Below, one piece after another: positions 35,378 to 44,764 of a DNA stretch of 64,000 nt (the first letter of the stretch is position 1; every line of letters starts with the position of its first letter). Location: NCBI GenBank assembly GCA_947449315.1, contig CANFRC010000006.1:1-64000 (forward strand), read 5' to 3'. Under the pieces are notes generated by a model that saw only the letters and a program-made list of their open reading frames with translations, had not been told where the DNA came from and ran no database searches. Position numbers and translations under genes: made by a program. This DNA is from Bacteroidota bacterium. GTDB lineage: Bacteria > Bacteroidota > Bacteroidia > 2-12-FULL-35-15.

Positions 35378-35794
35378 ATGCCAGAAATTAGTGTAAATTC
35401 ATTATCGGAATTACCGGCTGTTGCTCATCAAATCATTCAAGCATTTGGAGAAAGAAATGTAATTGCATTTCAAGGACAAATGGGAGCGGGAAAAACCACC
35501 CTCATCAAAGCAATTTGTGTTGCATTAGGAGTTACAGACACCATTAGCAGTCCTACCTTTTCACTGGTAAATGAATACCAGTCAGCACAAAAAGAAAAAA
35601 TGTATCACTTTGATTTTTATAGGATCAACACCATTGAAGAGGCCTATGATATGGGGTTCGAAGATTATATCTATTCGAATGCTATATGCTTTATCGAATG
35701 GCCCGAAAGAGTTGAAGAACTCCTTCCTATGAATTGTGTGTATGTGAATATTAGGTTGGATGGTGAGACGCGAGTTATTTCTGTAACCTTCTGA
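35378..35794 (+). CDS. tsaE: tRNA N6-threonylcarbamoyladenosine biosynthesis ATPase TsaE
   Basis: TsaE is the ATPase partner of TsaB-TsaD in making t6A at position 37 of ANN-decoding tRNAs. The 138-residue protein has Walker A GQMGAGKT (33-40), the SSPTFSLVNEY motif and the FIEWPERVEELLP segment. It lies 31 bases after porX on the same strand and is probably co-transcribed, a common neighbourhood in Bacteroidota. Confidence 0.94.
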   Translation: MPEISVNSLSELPAVAHQIIQAFGERNVIAFQGQMGAGKTTLIKAICVALGVTDTISSPTFSLVNEYQSAQKEKMYHFDFYRINTIEEAYDMGFEDYIYSNAICFIEWPERVEELLPMNCVYVNIRLDGETRVISVTF

Positions 35795-35883
35795 TAGTAG
35801 CTTGTTTCATTGCAAACCTTTCCCATTAACAGTCCTTCTTTAATAACTCCTCATTAATAACTCAAAAGTTGCTTAAGATTTCT

Positions 35884-35891
35884 TAAATTTG
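35884..35891 (+). promoter_or_regulatory. -7 promoter box (TAAATTTG) of the alanine dehydrogenase gene
   Basis: Consensus box 23 bases ahead of the ATG at 35915. Confidence 0.58.
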
Positions 35892-35914
35892 TTTGCTCTC
35901 TATTATGCCAGAAA

Positions 35915-37132
35915 ATGAAAACATCTAAAGAATTATTAGCATCGCTTAGTCAAACTGCTCTGATGCCTCAAGAAGAAATGCTTGAAGTGGGCCGAAAAAA
36001 AGGTCGCTTATTCATAGGCATTCCCAAAGAAATATCATTTCAGGAAAATCGTGTTGCTTTAGTACCTGATGCTGTTGCATTGTTAGTTAATAATGGTCAC
36101 AGGATTATTGTAGAAACAAATGCCGGTAAAATGGCCAATTTTCAGGATCATGACTACAGTGAAGCAGGAGCTCAAATTGTTTATACTCCTGAAGAAGTAT
36201 ATAAAGCAGATATTATTTTAAAAGTGGCACCTCCTTCACCTCAGGAAATCGAGATGATGCAACAACGTCAAACACTTATTTCTGCTTTGCAGTTGACAGT
36301 GCAGCCGGAAGATTTTTTAAAACAATTGATATCTAAACGGATAACTGCCATTGCATTTGATTGGATAAAAGATATTGATGGGATTTATACTGTGATTCGT
36401 TCGATGGGCGAAATTGCAGGTGGAACATCCATCCTGATTGCGGCAGAATATTTAAGTAATGTAAATAATGGGCAAGGTGCAATTTTAGGTGGAATCTCAG
36501 GAATCTCGCCAACTGAAGTCGTAATCTTAGGAGCAGGAACAGTAGGGGAGTTTGCAACACGTGCGGCATTGGGCTTAGGCGCTTCTGTAAAAGTATTCGA
36601 TAATAATATTTATAGATTAAGACGTTTGCAAAGTGATATTGGTACACGTGTATTCACCTCTGTTATTCAACCACGTGTATTGGCAAAACATTTAAAAACG
36701 GCCGATGTTGTGATTGGTGCTATCCGAGCACAACATGGACGAACTCCACTTGTTGTCTCTGAGGAGATGGTAAGTGAAATGAAAGTAGGCTCTGTCATCA
36801 TTGATGTAAGTATTGACCAGGGAGGTTGTTTTGAAACGTCTGAAGTAACAAATCATACCAAACCTGTATTCAGAAAACATGGCGTAATTCATTATTGTGT
36901 TCCTAATATTGCCTCTCGTGTTTCGCGAACTGCATCCTATGCATTGAGTACCATTTTTGCCCCTATCCTTTTAAATATAGGTGAAGAAGGTGGTGTTGAA
37001 AATATGCTGCGAAGAGATGCCGGTGTTCGCAATGGGGTTTATATTTATAATGGAACACTTACCAATGAAGTGTTAGGGAAAATGTTTGAGCTCCCATACA
37101 AAGACATTAATTTGTTGATGGCTGCTATGTAA
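35915..37132 (+). CDS. ald: Alanine dehydrogenase
   Basis: The enzyme interconverts L-alanine and pyruvate plus ammonia with NAD. The substrate-binding start IGIPKEISFQENRVALVPDAV (about 30-50) and the NAD-binding VVILGAGTVGEFATRAALGLGASVKVFD are clear, as is the DVSIDQGGCFETS motif. At 405 residues it is about 30 longer than typical Ald because of an N-terminal extension, and resembles the alanine dehydrogenase/transhydrogenase-like form seen in Bacteroidota. It is followed 56 bases later by a DUF4258-like gene. Confidence 0.92.
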   Translation: MKTSKELLASLSQTALMPQEEMLEVGRKKGRLFIGIPKEISFQENRVALVPDAVALLVNNGHRIIVETNAGKMANFQDHDYSEAGAQIVYTPEEVYKADIILKVAPPSPQEIEMMQQRQTLISALQLTVQPEDFLKQLISKRITAIAFDWIKDIDGIYTVIRSMGEIAGGTSILIAAEYLSNVNNGQGAILGGISGISPTEVVILGAGTVGEFATRAALGLGASVKVFDNNIYRLRRLQSDIGTRVFTSVIQPRVLAKHLKTADVVIGAIRAQHGRTPLVVSEEMVSEMKVGSVIIDVSIDQGGCFETSEVTNHTKPVFRKHGVIHYCVPNIASRVSRTASYALSTIFAPILLNIGEEGGVENMLRRDAGVRNGVYIYNGTLTNEVLGKMFELPYKDINLLMAAM

Positions 37133-37188
37133 TGATTAAATTTCCTTTTTTAATATTAAAATTTTAACATCCAATATTAACTTTCCCT

Positions 37189-37623
37189 ATGGCAATTCCT
37201 GGAAAAAATTCAGACCTCATCAGACGTTTTAAATTATACGGTTTTGGTTTTGTCTTGGGAATTCTTGTTGTCAGTCTTGTCTATAAAGGTAAAGGATGTC
37301 AGCTACCTAATTCTGCTAAGATGGAAGAGTTGGGCTGGCAGAAATTAGAATATAGCAAGCATGCTGCTTGCCGCATGGAATGCAGACACATTACGGAAGG
37401 GGAGATCAGAGAGATTTTAGGAACAGGAAAAACAATCGGAACAGGGAAAGTGAATTACGATAAAAGTGATGTTCATGACAAACCTTATCCTACTTATGCA
37501 ATAGAAGGATTTACAGCAAATGGAAAAAATCTACGCATTGTTATTGCTGATTGTGATACCATTTCAAAAGTAGTAACCACCATCGATCTGAAGATGGAAA
37601 ATGATTCGTGTGTTTGCAATTGA
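37189..37623 (+). CDS. DUF4258-like membrane-anchored protein
   Basis: The 144-residue product has one N-terminal membrane segment (about 15-32) and a domain with the DUF4258 pattern: YSKHAACRMECRHITEGEIREIL, then a glycine-rich strand region and LRIVIADCDTISKVVTTID. DUF4258 resembles small toxin or RelE-like folds, but its role here is unknown. Several Cys residues (HAAC, MEC, DSCVC) could bind metal or form disulfides outside the membrane. It follows ald and ends two bases before the convergent efflux operon. Confidence 0.75.
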   Translation: MAIPGKNSDLIRRFKLYGFGFVLGILVVSLVYKGKGCQLPNSAKMEELGWQKLEYSKHAACRMECRHITEGEIREILGTGKTIGTGKVNYDKSDVHDKPYPTYAIEGFTANGKNLRIVIADCDTISKVVTTIDLKMENDSCVCN

Positions 37624-37624
37624 T

Positions 37625-39208
37625 CTAATGGTCAGCAATAGGTTTAGCTGGTGCTACTGTTTTTTTATAACGAATTAAAAATACGATGGGGATGCAAATG
37701 ACAATAGACATTCCTACCATAAAAAATCCTTGATCATAACTTACCAGTGCTTGTTGCTTGTATACAATTCCTTCCATCATTTTGTAAGCTAACGCTTTCG
37801 CAGTTTCAGCATCATATCCTTTCGAAACAAAATTCTGTGTTATTGCTGCTATTCGGTCGGTACTCGCAGAGCTGTAATCAGTAACATATCCCAACATGCT
37901 TCCTCTTACTTCTGCATTTTTATGCGTTAAGAAAACATTGATCAAAGCAATTCCTACAGCACCTCCCAATTGGCGGATCATATTTGCTAATCCGATTGCC
38001 TGAGCCATCTCTTTCCCTCTTAAACCTGTCACTGCTAATGATAAAATTGGCGACATCATAAAAGCTAGTCCTACACCTCGCAACACAAATGGAAAATAAA
38101 AATCATTCTGACTGGAGTCTGGTGAAGCAAAAGACATGATCATTAGGAAAGCGAAGGTGATAATAATTCCTATTAAAATAATTGTCTTAGGATTTTTTCC
38201 GGAGCCTAACAGTTTGCCAACAATTGGCATGGATATTCCGGTACATAATGCACTTGGAATCATAAAAGCGCCTGTTTGCGTGGCGGTCCAGCCCAATGAA
38301 ATTTGGGCAAATAAAGGGAAGATAAATACGGTTCCAAAGAGTAATACGCCCAGCATAAAATTCATGAAACTTCCCATCGCCAGATTATAGTTTTTATAGA
38401 GACGAATATTTACAGCCGGATAGTCAATGCTTAACTCACGGTAAATAAATGCAATTAAACTTGTGATAGCCACAATGGAACAAATAGTAATCTCCGAGCT
38501 TTCGAACCAATCTTTAGAAGTACCTTCTTCCAAAACAAATTGGATACATCCAACAGAAAGCACTAAAAATAGTATTCCCCACCAATCTATCTTTCTTGGT
38601 TTTTCAGCCCCCTCTCTGTCGGTAACATATGTCCAAGCAAGAATAGTCGCAACAATTCCTATCGGAATATTCACAAAAAAGATCCAGTGCCATGAAAAAT
38701 TATCAGTGATAAAACCTCCTAGTGCGGGGCCAAATGTGGGTCCTAATATTATTCCCATTCCAAAAATTGCATTTGCAGTAGAAATTTTTTCTGGAGGAAA
38801 TGCACCCACAATGATCGATTGAGCTGTTGATAATAATCCTCCGCCACCAATACCTTGAACAAATCTCCAGAAAACCAGCATCCATAAGTTTGTAGACAAT
38901 CCGCACATGAGTGATGAAAAAGTGAAGATGATAACAGACGCGGTGAAGTATGTTTTTCGTCCGAACAGATCCGACAACATACTTGTTAATGGAATGATGA
39001 TCACATTGGATATCGCATAAGCTGTGACAACCCATGCGATCTCTGTAGTAGTTGCGCCAATACTTCCGCTGATTTCACGCAAGGAGACATTCACAACTGT
39101 GGTGTCGATCAATTCTAAAATCGCACAAGAGATGGCTGTCAGGATTAAAATCCATTTTGTAGCTCCAGTAGGATAAGTTATTTTGTGATGTTCTAGTGTA
39201 GCTTCCAA
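37625..39208 (-). CDS. MFS drug efflux transporter, EmrB/DHA2 type
   Basis: This 527-residue inner-membrane protein has about 14 hydrophobic segments, typical of DHA2 drug:proton antiporters. The family motifs are seen in segments 1 and 4-5: TAISCAILELIDTTVVNVSL, LSDLFGRK and WRFVQGIGGGGLLSTAQ. The start reads as TTG, one base past the stop of the HlyD gene. It forms a tripartite pump with the adjacent HlyD and TolC proteins, exporting substrate across both membranes. Substrate unknown. Confidence 0.93.
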   Translation of the reverse strand: MEATLEHHKITYPTGATKWILILTAISCAILELIDTTVVNVSLREISGSIGATTTEIAWVVTAYAISNVIIIPLTSMLSDLFGRKTYFTASVIIFTFSSLMCGLSTNLWMLVFWRFVQGIGGGGLLSTAQSIIVGAFPPEKISTANAIFGMGIILGPTFGPALGGFITDNFSWHWIFFVNIPIGIVATILAWTYVTDREGAEKPRKIDWWGILFLVLSVGCIQFVLEEGTSKDWFESSEITICSIVAITSLIAFIYRELSIDYPAVNIRLYKNYNLAMGSFMNFMLGVLLFGTVFIFPLFAQISLGWTATQTGAFMIPSALCTGISMPIVGKLLGSGKNPKTIILIGIIITFAFLMIMSFASPDSSQNDFYFPFVLRGVGLAFMMSPILSLAVTGLRGKEMAQAIGLANMIRQLGGAVGIALINVFLTHKNAEVRGSMLGYVTDYSSASTDRIAAITQNFVSKGYDAETAKALAYKMMEGIVYKQQALVSYDQGFFMVGMSIVICIPIVFLIRYKKTVAPAKPIADH

Positions 39209-39209
39209 T

Positions 39210-40328
39210 TTATTTTACTTTTACTTCAACAATAACACTAAGTCCTGGAAATAGAATATCGCGCGCTTCAGCCGGATAATCTGTTATTTCAATACGCATA
39301 GGGACACGTTGAATTATTTTTACAAAATTTCCTGTTGAATTATCAGGTGGTAGTAATGAAAATTTTGCTCCTGTTGCTCCGATAAAGGAGCCTATAGTTC
39401 CTTTAATTTTAATAGAAGGAAATGCATCTACTTTAATATCCACTTCTTGTCCTACTTTTATTTTTTTTACTTGTGTCTCTTTGAAATTAGCAGTTACCCA
39501 TAAGTGTATGTTGTCAATCACTGAGCATAATGGAGCAGCTATGCTAATGTATTGTCCTTCATCAACAGCACGTTTTGTCACAATACCATCACAAGGAGCT
39601 TCAATAGTTGCATTTTCCAATTGCGTCTGCGATAACGCTAATTCTGCTTCACGCTGTTTTACCATCGCTTCCGCCAAAGTGATTTGTGCTTTTTGTGCTT
39701 CCGCTTGTGAGCGAACTCCTTGCGATTGCGCTGTTGCTGATTTGAACTGGCTTACAGCGCCATCGTATTGCGCTTGTGAAATATCTAGGTCGGCTTTTGC
39801 AGCATCAAATTGTGACTGTGTGGCAGCTTTTGAATGAAACATACTTTCAATTCGTTTAAAATCTGCTTGTGATTTTGTCAGTTTTGCTTTTGTTGAATTT
39901 ATATTTTGCTGCACAGATGAGGAACTTAAAGCAGATGCATCAGCATTTTCGCTTACTGCGTTAGCATTGCTTTTAACGGATAATAGATTTGCTTTCGCAC
40001 TTTCTAATGCCGCTTCTGATTGTGCAACTCTTGTTTTAAGGTCAGTATCATCAATCGTGATCAGTAATTGTCCTTTTTTAACATGTTCGTTGTCCTTAAA
40101 ATGGATTGTCTTAATATACCCTGAAACACTTGATTTTATTGGTATGATGTCTGCATCTAATTGCGCATTGTCAGAGTTTTCATAGTTGGCTCCTATAATA
40201 AAATAAATAATTCCAATGATTAATATTGTACTTAATACACCTCCAATGATGAAAGGCTTTTTGTTTTTCTTCTTTTCAGGTGCTGTATTTTCCATGGTTT
40301 GATTTTCTGATTGATTCGTATGTTTCAT
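39210..40328 (-). CDS. HlyD/EmrA family membrane fusion protein
   Basis: This 372-residue periplasmic adaptor has one N-terminal membrane segment (about 25-46), a lipoyl-like region (about 62-100), a long alpha-helical hairpin rich in Ala, Ser and Gln (about 100-230), and a beta-barrel end (LFPGLSVIVEVKVK). It joins the EmrB-type transporter to the TolC-like channel. It lies directly between those two genes. Confidence 0.93.
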   Translation of the reverse strand: MKHTNQSENQTMENTAPEKKKNKKPFIIGGVLSTILIIGIIYFIIGANYENSDNAQLDADIIPIKSSVSGYIKTIHFKDNEHVKKGQLLITIDDTDLKTRVAQSEAALESAKANLLSVKSNANAVSENADASALSSSSVQQNINSTKAKLTKSQADFKRIESMFHSKAATQSQFDAAKADLDISQAQYDGAVSQFKSATAQSQGVRSQAEAQKAQITLAEAMVKQREAELALSQTQLENATIEAPCDGIVTKRAVDEGQYISIAAPLCSVIDNIHLWVTANFKETQVKKIKVGQEVDIKVDAFPSIKIKGTIGSFIGATGAKFSLLPPDNSTGNFVKIIQRVPMRIEITDYPAEARDILFPGLSVIVEVKVK

Positions 40329-40342
40329 TTTTTTATTGTTCT

Positions 40343-41584
40343 TTAAAAGTTCGTGATCCCTTTGCTTGAATTGTAATTGCTAATAGCATTCATTAGTTTG
40401 ATCTCATGTATTTTTTGATTTAATATAGCTTGCATCTCAGCATTGGATTCTATTAAATAATCTGTTGAAGTGATCGATCCATTTGCCAATTGTGATGAAG
40501 CGGTTTCCTTTATGCTCTTCCGTTTCTCAATTATAAGTTTGTCTTTTTCAAGTATTGCTTTTAACGAATTGATCTGTGCAGTTTGTGAAAGCATTGTTGA
40601 TTTTAAGTTGAATACAAAAACTTCTTTTTGTACGTCTACCATTTTTGAGTTGATAAGGAAGTTTTGTTTTTCGTTGTTGTAACTATACAAAGTACCTATA
40701 TTCCATTTTAATGTAATACCCGCTTGTCCGAAAAAACGTAAGTCCTGATTTAAGAAATTTGGACCTGGCCTTCCGTATGCCCCTTCGCCGCTGATAGATA
40801 TTTTTGGTAATGAAGTTTTATTGGTAAGCTTATGGCGGGCTTCCAACATGGCTTTCTGAGAATCAAATAGTTTTAATTCAGGTCGATTGATCTCTTCACC
40901 TTTTGAACTGTTGAGAATCGGTTCAGAGGAAAGTTCGCTGTTGTCATCAATAGTTTTATTGATGAACATCCCAAGTGATTGATACAATGCCTTTATATTC
41001 TCTGTTGCTTCTATTAAGGATTGTTCTGTTTTTAATTCTTCAGCTTCCATTGCATCCAAATTACTTTGTAAGGTCATTCCATTTTTTACAGAGGCAGAAA
41101 GTATTGTTTTTTTATTATTAATATCATCTTTATATACATTCAACGTTTTGATACTCTCGCGAGTGAGCAAAATTGAACTATACAGCTGATTCACTCTGTC
41201 AATGAGTTTATACATTTCAACTTCATTCTTCCGTAAATCGGTTTCGCTGTTCAGTTTGTCTAGTTGTTTTTGTTGATGAATTTGCCCGCCATCAAAAAGA
41301 TTTTGTTCTAGATTAACTGCGGCAAGGTAGTTGTCGTGAGGAAATGATTTCCCTAAAAATTCTACTACTTCCGATTGATAGCTTGCTTTTGATATGAAAG
41401 TTAATTTTGGAAGCCAATTTTTAGAATCAGCATTCGCGATATTTTTTTCACTTTGCTCGATTAAATTATTTTGTTTGATAAGCGGGTAATTTCTTTTTGC
41501 CATTTGTATGCATGAGTCGAGTGATAATGTCTGCCCAAAACTTACGCTGATAATGGTTAAAAATAGAATGGTTAATTTTTTCAT
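40343..41584 (-). CDS. TolC family outer-membrane efflux channel
   Basis: The 413-residue exported protein has a signal peptide (about 1-18) and two TolC-type repeat halves rich in long helices with coiled-coil periodicity. It begins TLSLDSCIQMAKRNYPLI, as in outer-membrane efflux proteins, and has no lipobox, unlike NodT types. It forms the exit duct of the adjacent EmrAB-like pump. Confidence 0.91.
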   Translation of the reverse strand: MKKLTILFLTIISVSFGQTLSLDSCIQMAKRNYPLIKQNNLIEQSEKNIANADSKNWLPKLTFISKASYQSEVVEFLGKSFPHDNYLAAVNLEQNLFDGGQIHQQKQLDKLNSETDLRKNEVEMYKLIDRVNQLYSSILLTRESIKTLNVYKDDINNKKTILSASVKNGMTLQSNLDAMEAEELKTEQSLIEATENIKALYQSLGMFINKTIDDNSELSSEPILNSSKGEEINRPELKLFDSQKAMLEARHKLTNKTSLPKISISGEGAYGRPGPNFLNQDLRFFGQAGITLKWNIGTLYSYNNEKQNFLINSKMVDVQKEVFVFNLKSTMLSQTAQINSLKAILEKDKLIIEKRKSIKETASSQLANGSITSTDYLIESNAEMQAILNQKIHEIKLMNAISNYNSSKGITNF

Positions 41585-41591
41585 ATGTATA

Positions 41592-42209
41592 TTATTTGCC
41601 TAGTGTGAATTCAACAAAATTTTTGACAGATTGTTTTAATTTTTCCGAATTAAAATCTTTTTCCCAATCTTTCCCCTGCGCCTTCAATGAATATTTGAAC
41701 ATAGGTGAAGCAAGAAAAGGAAAGGAGCACAGCGATTGTAAATTAATCATGAACATGGCAGAATCTATCTTTTTTATTTCTCCATTTTTCATCCCATCCT
41801 CCAGCACATGTATAAGTCTTAATGTTTTATTTTTTTTTGCTACATGAACTTTCTCTTTGAATATTTCAGGATTGTTACCTATTTCCTTTATGATAAACAT
41901 TGACATTTGAGGGTATTCGGCATAAAACTCAATGATGTTGTCAATGTATATGAATAATCGTTTTTTTACAGATAGTTCATTGTTTGAAAAAACATCTAGT
42001 TGTTCAAAGAATTTGGCTAAAGCACCATCAAATACTTTGTCAAACATTTTTTCTTTGTTTCTGAAATAGTAATGAAGCAACGCTTTGTTAATTCCAGCTG
42101 TATCTGCTATGTCTTGCATTCGCGCACCATATAAACCATGCTTCATGAACACCTCTTTGGCGGCATCAAGAATCTTTTCTTCAGTGGAATTGTCTCCTAA
42201 CTGTTTCAT
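41592..42209 (-). CDS. TetR/AcrR family transcriptional regulator
   Basis: The first gene of the efflux operon encodes a TetR-like repressor. The helix-turn-helix lies near the N-terminus (STEEKILDAAKEVF, IADTAGINKALLHYYFRNKEKMF), followed by an all-helical ligand domain. I place the start at ATG 42209, giving MKQLGDNSTEEKIL; ATG 42230 would also fit, while a TTG at 42290 lies upstream of the promoter box and is not credible. Its place ahead of the pump genes suggests autoregulation and control of the pump. Confidence 0.9.
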   Translation of the reverse strand: MKQLGDNSTEEKILDAAKEVFMKHGLYGARMQDIADTAGINKALLHYYFRNKEKMFDKVFDGALAKFFEQLDVFSNNELSVKKRLFIYIDNIIEFYAEYPQMSMFIIKEIGNNPEIFKEKVHVAKKNKTLRLIHVLEDGMKNGEIKKIDSAMFMINLQSLCSFPFLASPMFKYSLKAQGKDWEKDFNSEKLKQSVKNFVEFTLGK

Positions 42210-42241
42210 TTGATTATATGGTTTAACCATTTTGTTAATTG

Positions 42242-42249
42242 CAAAACTA
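42242..42249 (-). promoter_or_regulatory. -7 promoter box (TAGTTTTG) of the efflux operon
   Basis: Consensus box 32 bases ahead of ATG 42209. It probably drives the regulator and the three pump genes. Confidence 0.58.
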
Positions 42250-42346
42250 GCTATTATTTTAATATGATTTTGAAAATTGGACAAATTCAAATTTTGGAAA
42301 GATGAAATGGAGTTCCCTTTTGGTATAGCGCGACTATTTGCAAATA

Positions 42347-42382
42347 ATAAAAAATCCTGCTTAGGATATCTAAACAGGATTT
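42347..42382 (-). terminator. Intrinsic terminator of the proline dehydrogenase gene
   Basis: AAATCCTG (42352-42359) pairs with CAGGATTT (42375-42382), with a T-rich run following on the minus strand. It lies 24 bases past the stop. Confidence 0.78.
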
Positions 42383-42406
42383 AATAAGTAAAAAGTAGAA
42401 AATACA

Positions 42407-43573
42407 TTATCCCAATTTTCTTCTTTCTTTTTCTTTCATGATCAAACTTAGTTCACGTCCTGTTTGACCTTTTACAGATGTGTTTTCTTGAGCTCTTCGT
42501 ATCAAATAGGGCAATACTTCATTAACTGGACCATAAGGAACATATTTAGCAACATTGTATCCTGCATTAGCCAAATTGAAGCTGATGTGGTCACTCATAC
42601 CCAATAATTGCGAAAAATAAATATTAGGATGATCCGAATTGATATTTTTTTCTTTCATTAATTCGGCCAATTTCATGGAGCTGTTTTCATTATGTGTTCC
42701 AGCACAAATTGCTATTTTTGAAATATTTTCAGAGCAAAATAATAGCGCAGCATCGTAATCTTTGTCCGTATGCTCTTTTGTATCTTGTATCGGAGAAGGA
42801 TAGTTTTTTTCAATAGCTCTGGCTCTTTCTTTTTCCATATAGGCTCCGCGCACTAGCTTTGCTCCAAGAAAATAATTGCCGGTATTCGCCAGTTCAAGTG
42901 ATTTTTTTAGGAATGCAAGTCGATCCTGACGGTACAATTGAAAAGTATTGTATACGATAGGTTTTTGAATGTTGTAAAGCCGCATCATTTCATTTGCTAA
43001 ATCATCAATTGCGGTTTGGATCCAACTTTCTTCAGCATCAATAAAAATTGGTATTCCTGCATCGTGTGCAGCTTTACAAATTGAATTTACGCGATGTTGT
43101 ATTCGCTCAAATTCTTTTTGTTCTTCAGTAGTTAGTGCTTGTTTGCTTGTTACTTTTTCAAGAATCTCAAATCGAGCAAGACCAGTAACTTTAAAGACAC
43201 AAAATGGAATGTGTGTATCGTTCTTTGCTTTCGCCACCGTGGCGATTGTTTCGGTTGCACACGCGTCAAAATCTTTTTCTGTTTCTTTACCTTCTACTGA
43301 ATAGTCGAGGATTGTACCGATGTTAAATTTACCCAATTCTTGGATTGCTTTGTCGCATTCTTCTATATTTTCACCCCCGCAAAATTGTTTGAATATGGTT
43401 GCTTTGATCATTCCTTTAATTGGTAAATGCATGTTTATTGCAAAGGTGGTCAACGATTTGCCAATGGAAACAAACGCAGGGTTAGAAACCATTTTAAAAA
43501 GCCAATAGGAACGGTTTAGGTCTTTTTTAGTTTTACCCGAGAAGGCAATCTCTGTATTGTTGAATGATAGCAT
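42407..43573 (-). CDS. Proline dehydrogenase (monofunctional)
   Basis: This FAD enzyme oxidises proline to pyrroline-5-carboxylate. The 388-residue protein has the PRODH barrel with VFKVTGLARFEILEKV, IDAEESWIQ, FLGAKLVRGAYMEKER and the C-terminal YVPYGPVNEVLPYLIRRAQEN. It lacks the aldehyde dehydrogenase half of PutA. I set the start at ATG 43573 (MLSFNNTEIAFSGK), since a GTG at 43594 lies inside the promoter box. Confidence 0.93.
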   Translation of the reverse strand: MLSFNNTEIAFSGKTKKDLNRSYWLFKMVSNPAFVSIGKSLTTFAINMHLPIKGMIKATIFKQFCGGENIEECDKAIQELGKFNIGTILDYSVEGKETEKDFDACATETIATVAKAKNDTHIPFCVFKVTGLARFEILEKVTSKQALTTEEQKEFERIQHRVNSICKAAHDAGIPIFIDAEESWIQTAIDDLANEMMRLYNIQKPIVYNTFQLYRQDRLAFLKKSLELANTGNYFLGAKLVRGAYMEKERARAIEKNYPSPIQDTKEHTDKDYDAALLFCSENISKIAICAGTHNENSSMKLAELMKEKNINSDHPNIYFSQLLGMSDHISFNLANAGYNVAKYVPYGPVNEVLPYLIRRAQENTSVKGQTGRELSLIMKEKERRKLG

Positions 43574-43593
43574 TGTTATGGTTTTAATAGCCA

Positions 43594-43601
43594 CAAATAT
43601 A
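43594..43601 (-). promoter_or_regulatory. -7 promoter box (TATATTTG) of the proline dehydrogenase gene
   Basis: Consensus box 20 bases ahead of ATG 43573. Confidence 0.58.
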
Positions 43602-43626
43602 TCAAAATTCCTTTGTTAAAACCGTA

Positions 43627-43655
43627 TTGAATCGCCTGAGTTTTTCTTATATTTG
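43627..43655 (+). promoter_or_regulatory. Promoter of aroB-aroA (TTG-N18-TATATTTG)
   Basis: TTG (43627-43629) and TATATTTG (43648-43655) are 18 bases apart, 17 bases ahead of the aroB ATG. Confidence 0.74.
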
Positions 43656-43672
43656 CTCTTCTATGCTAATAT

Positions 43673-44764
43673 ATGACAGAAATCATCTCAAATAATTATT
43701 CTGTTTTTGTAACGAAAGATATCACGAAAGAAATTAATCGTTTTCTTAAAGCAAACAAAAAAAAATATTCGAAAATTTTCATTTTCGTGGATGACAATAC
43801 TCTGAAATTTTGTTATCCACAGTTGGTCGAAAAAATTCCATTTTTTGAACATGCTGAAATCATTGAGATCGATAATGGTGAAGAAAATAAAACAATTGAA
43901 GTTTGTGTGCAAATCTGGAGTGCTTTAAGTGAATACGGCGCAGACAGAAAATCGTTATTTGTAAATTTGGGTGGTGGTGTTATCGGGGATATGGGCGGTT
44001 TCATTGCTTCAACATTTAAGCGTGGGATGGATTTTATTAATATTCCTACCACCTTATTGTCACAGGTTGATGCTTCGGTTGGAGGGAAAGTAGGGGTTGA
44101 TATGAATCATCTGAAAAATGAGATCGGAGTATTTAATAACCCTGTGGCTGTTTTTGTAAATCCAAATTTCTTAACTACGCTTGACAAACGGCAGATATTA
44201 TCGGGCTTTGCCGAAATAATAAAACATGCATTGATCGCTGATCGGCATTATTGGGAAAAAGTAAAGTCTTTAGATTTCGCTAATTTTGATTTCTTCGATG
44301 AGTTGATAAAAACATCGATTTATATCAAGAATACAATAGTCCTGGAGGATCCTAAAGAGATAGGTATTCGGAAAGTATTGAATTTCGGTCATACAATAGG
44401 TCATGCAATTGAAACCTTTTCATTAGAACAGGAAAATAAAAAACAGCTGCTTCATGGAGAAGCAATTGCTATTGGAATGATTTGCGAAGCCTACTTGTCT
44501 CACCAGATCTGTAAGTTAAGTCTTGCTGAATTGCAGGAGATCACGCAATTTATTTTTAATAAATACAAAGCAGTAAAGTTCGATATGGAGGATTCACACC
44601 GTTTAATTGAACTGATGAAGCACGATAAGAAAAATGAAAACGGAGAAATAATTTTTTCTCTACTTTCATCCATTGGTAAATGCGAAATAAATAAAAAGGT
44701 AAAACCTGATATTATTATAGAATCCCTGAAGTACTATATTGATCAGGTAAAATCATTTATGTAA
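43673..44764 (+). CDS. aroB: 3-dehydroquinate synthase
   Basis: AroB cyclises DAHP to 3-dehydroquinate in the shikimate pathway, using NAD and a divalent metal. The 363-residue protein has the family motifs GGGVIGDMGGFIASTFKRG, the PTTLLSQVDASVGGKVGVD substrate loop, and the metal-site region RKVLNFGHTIGHAIE and LLHGEAIAIGM. Its stop overlaps the aroA start by one base (TAATG), so the two genes are translationally coupled. Confidence 0.95.
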   Translation: MTEIISNNYSVFVTKDITKEINRFLKANKKKYSKIFIFVDDNTLKFCYPQLVEKIPFFEHAEIIEIDNGEENKTIEVCVQIWSALSEYGADRKSLFVNLGGGVIGDMGGFIASTFKRGMDFINIPTTLLSQVDASVGGKVGVDMNHLKNEIGVFNNPVAVFVNPNFLTTLDKRQILSGFAEIIKHALIADRHYWEKVKSLDFANFDFFDELIKTSIYIKNTIVLEDPKEIGIRKVLNFGHTIGHAIETFSLEQENKKQLLHGEAIAIGMICEAYLSHQICKLSLAELQEITQFIFNKYKAVKFDMEDSHRLIELMKHDKKNENGEIIFSLLSSIGKCEINKKVKPDIIIESLKYYIDQVKSFM

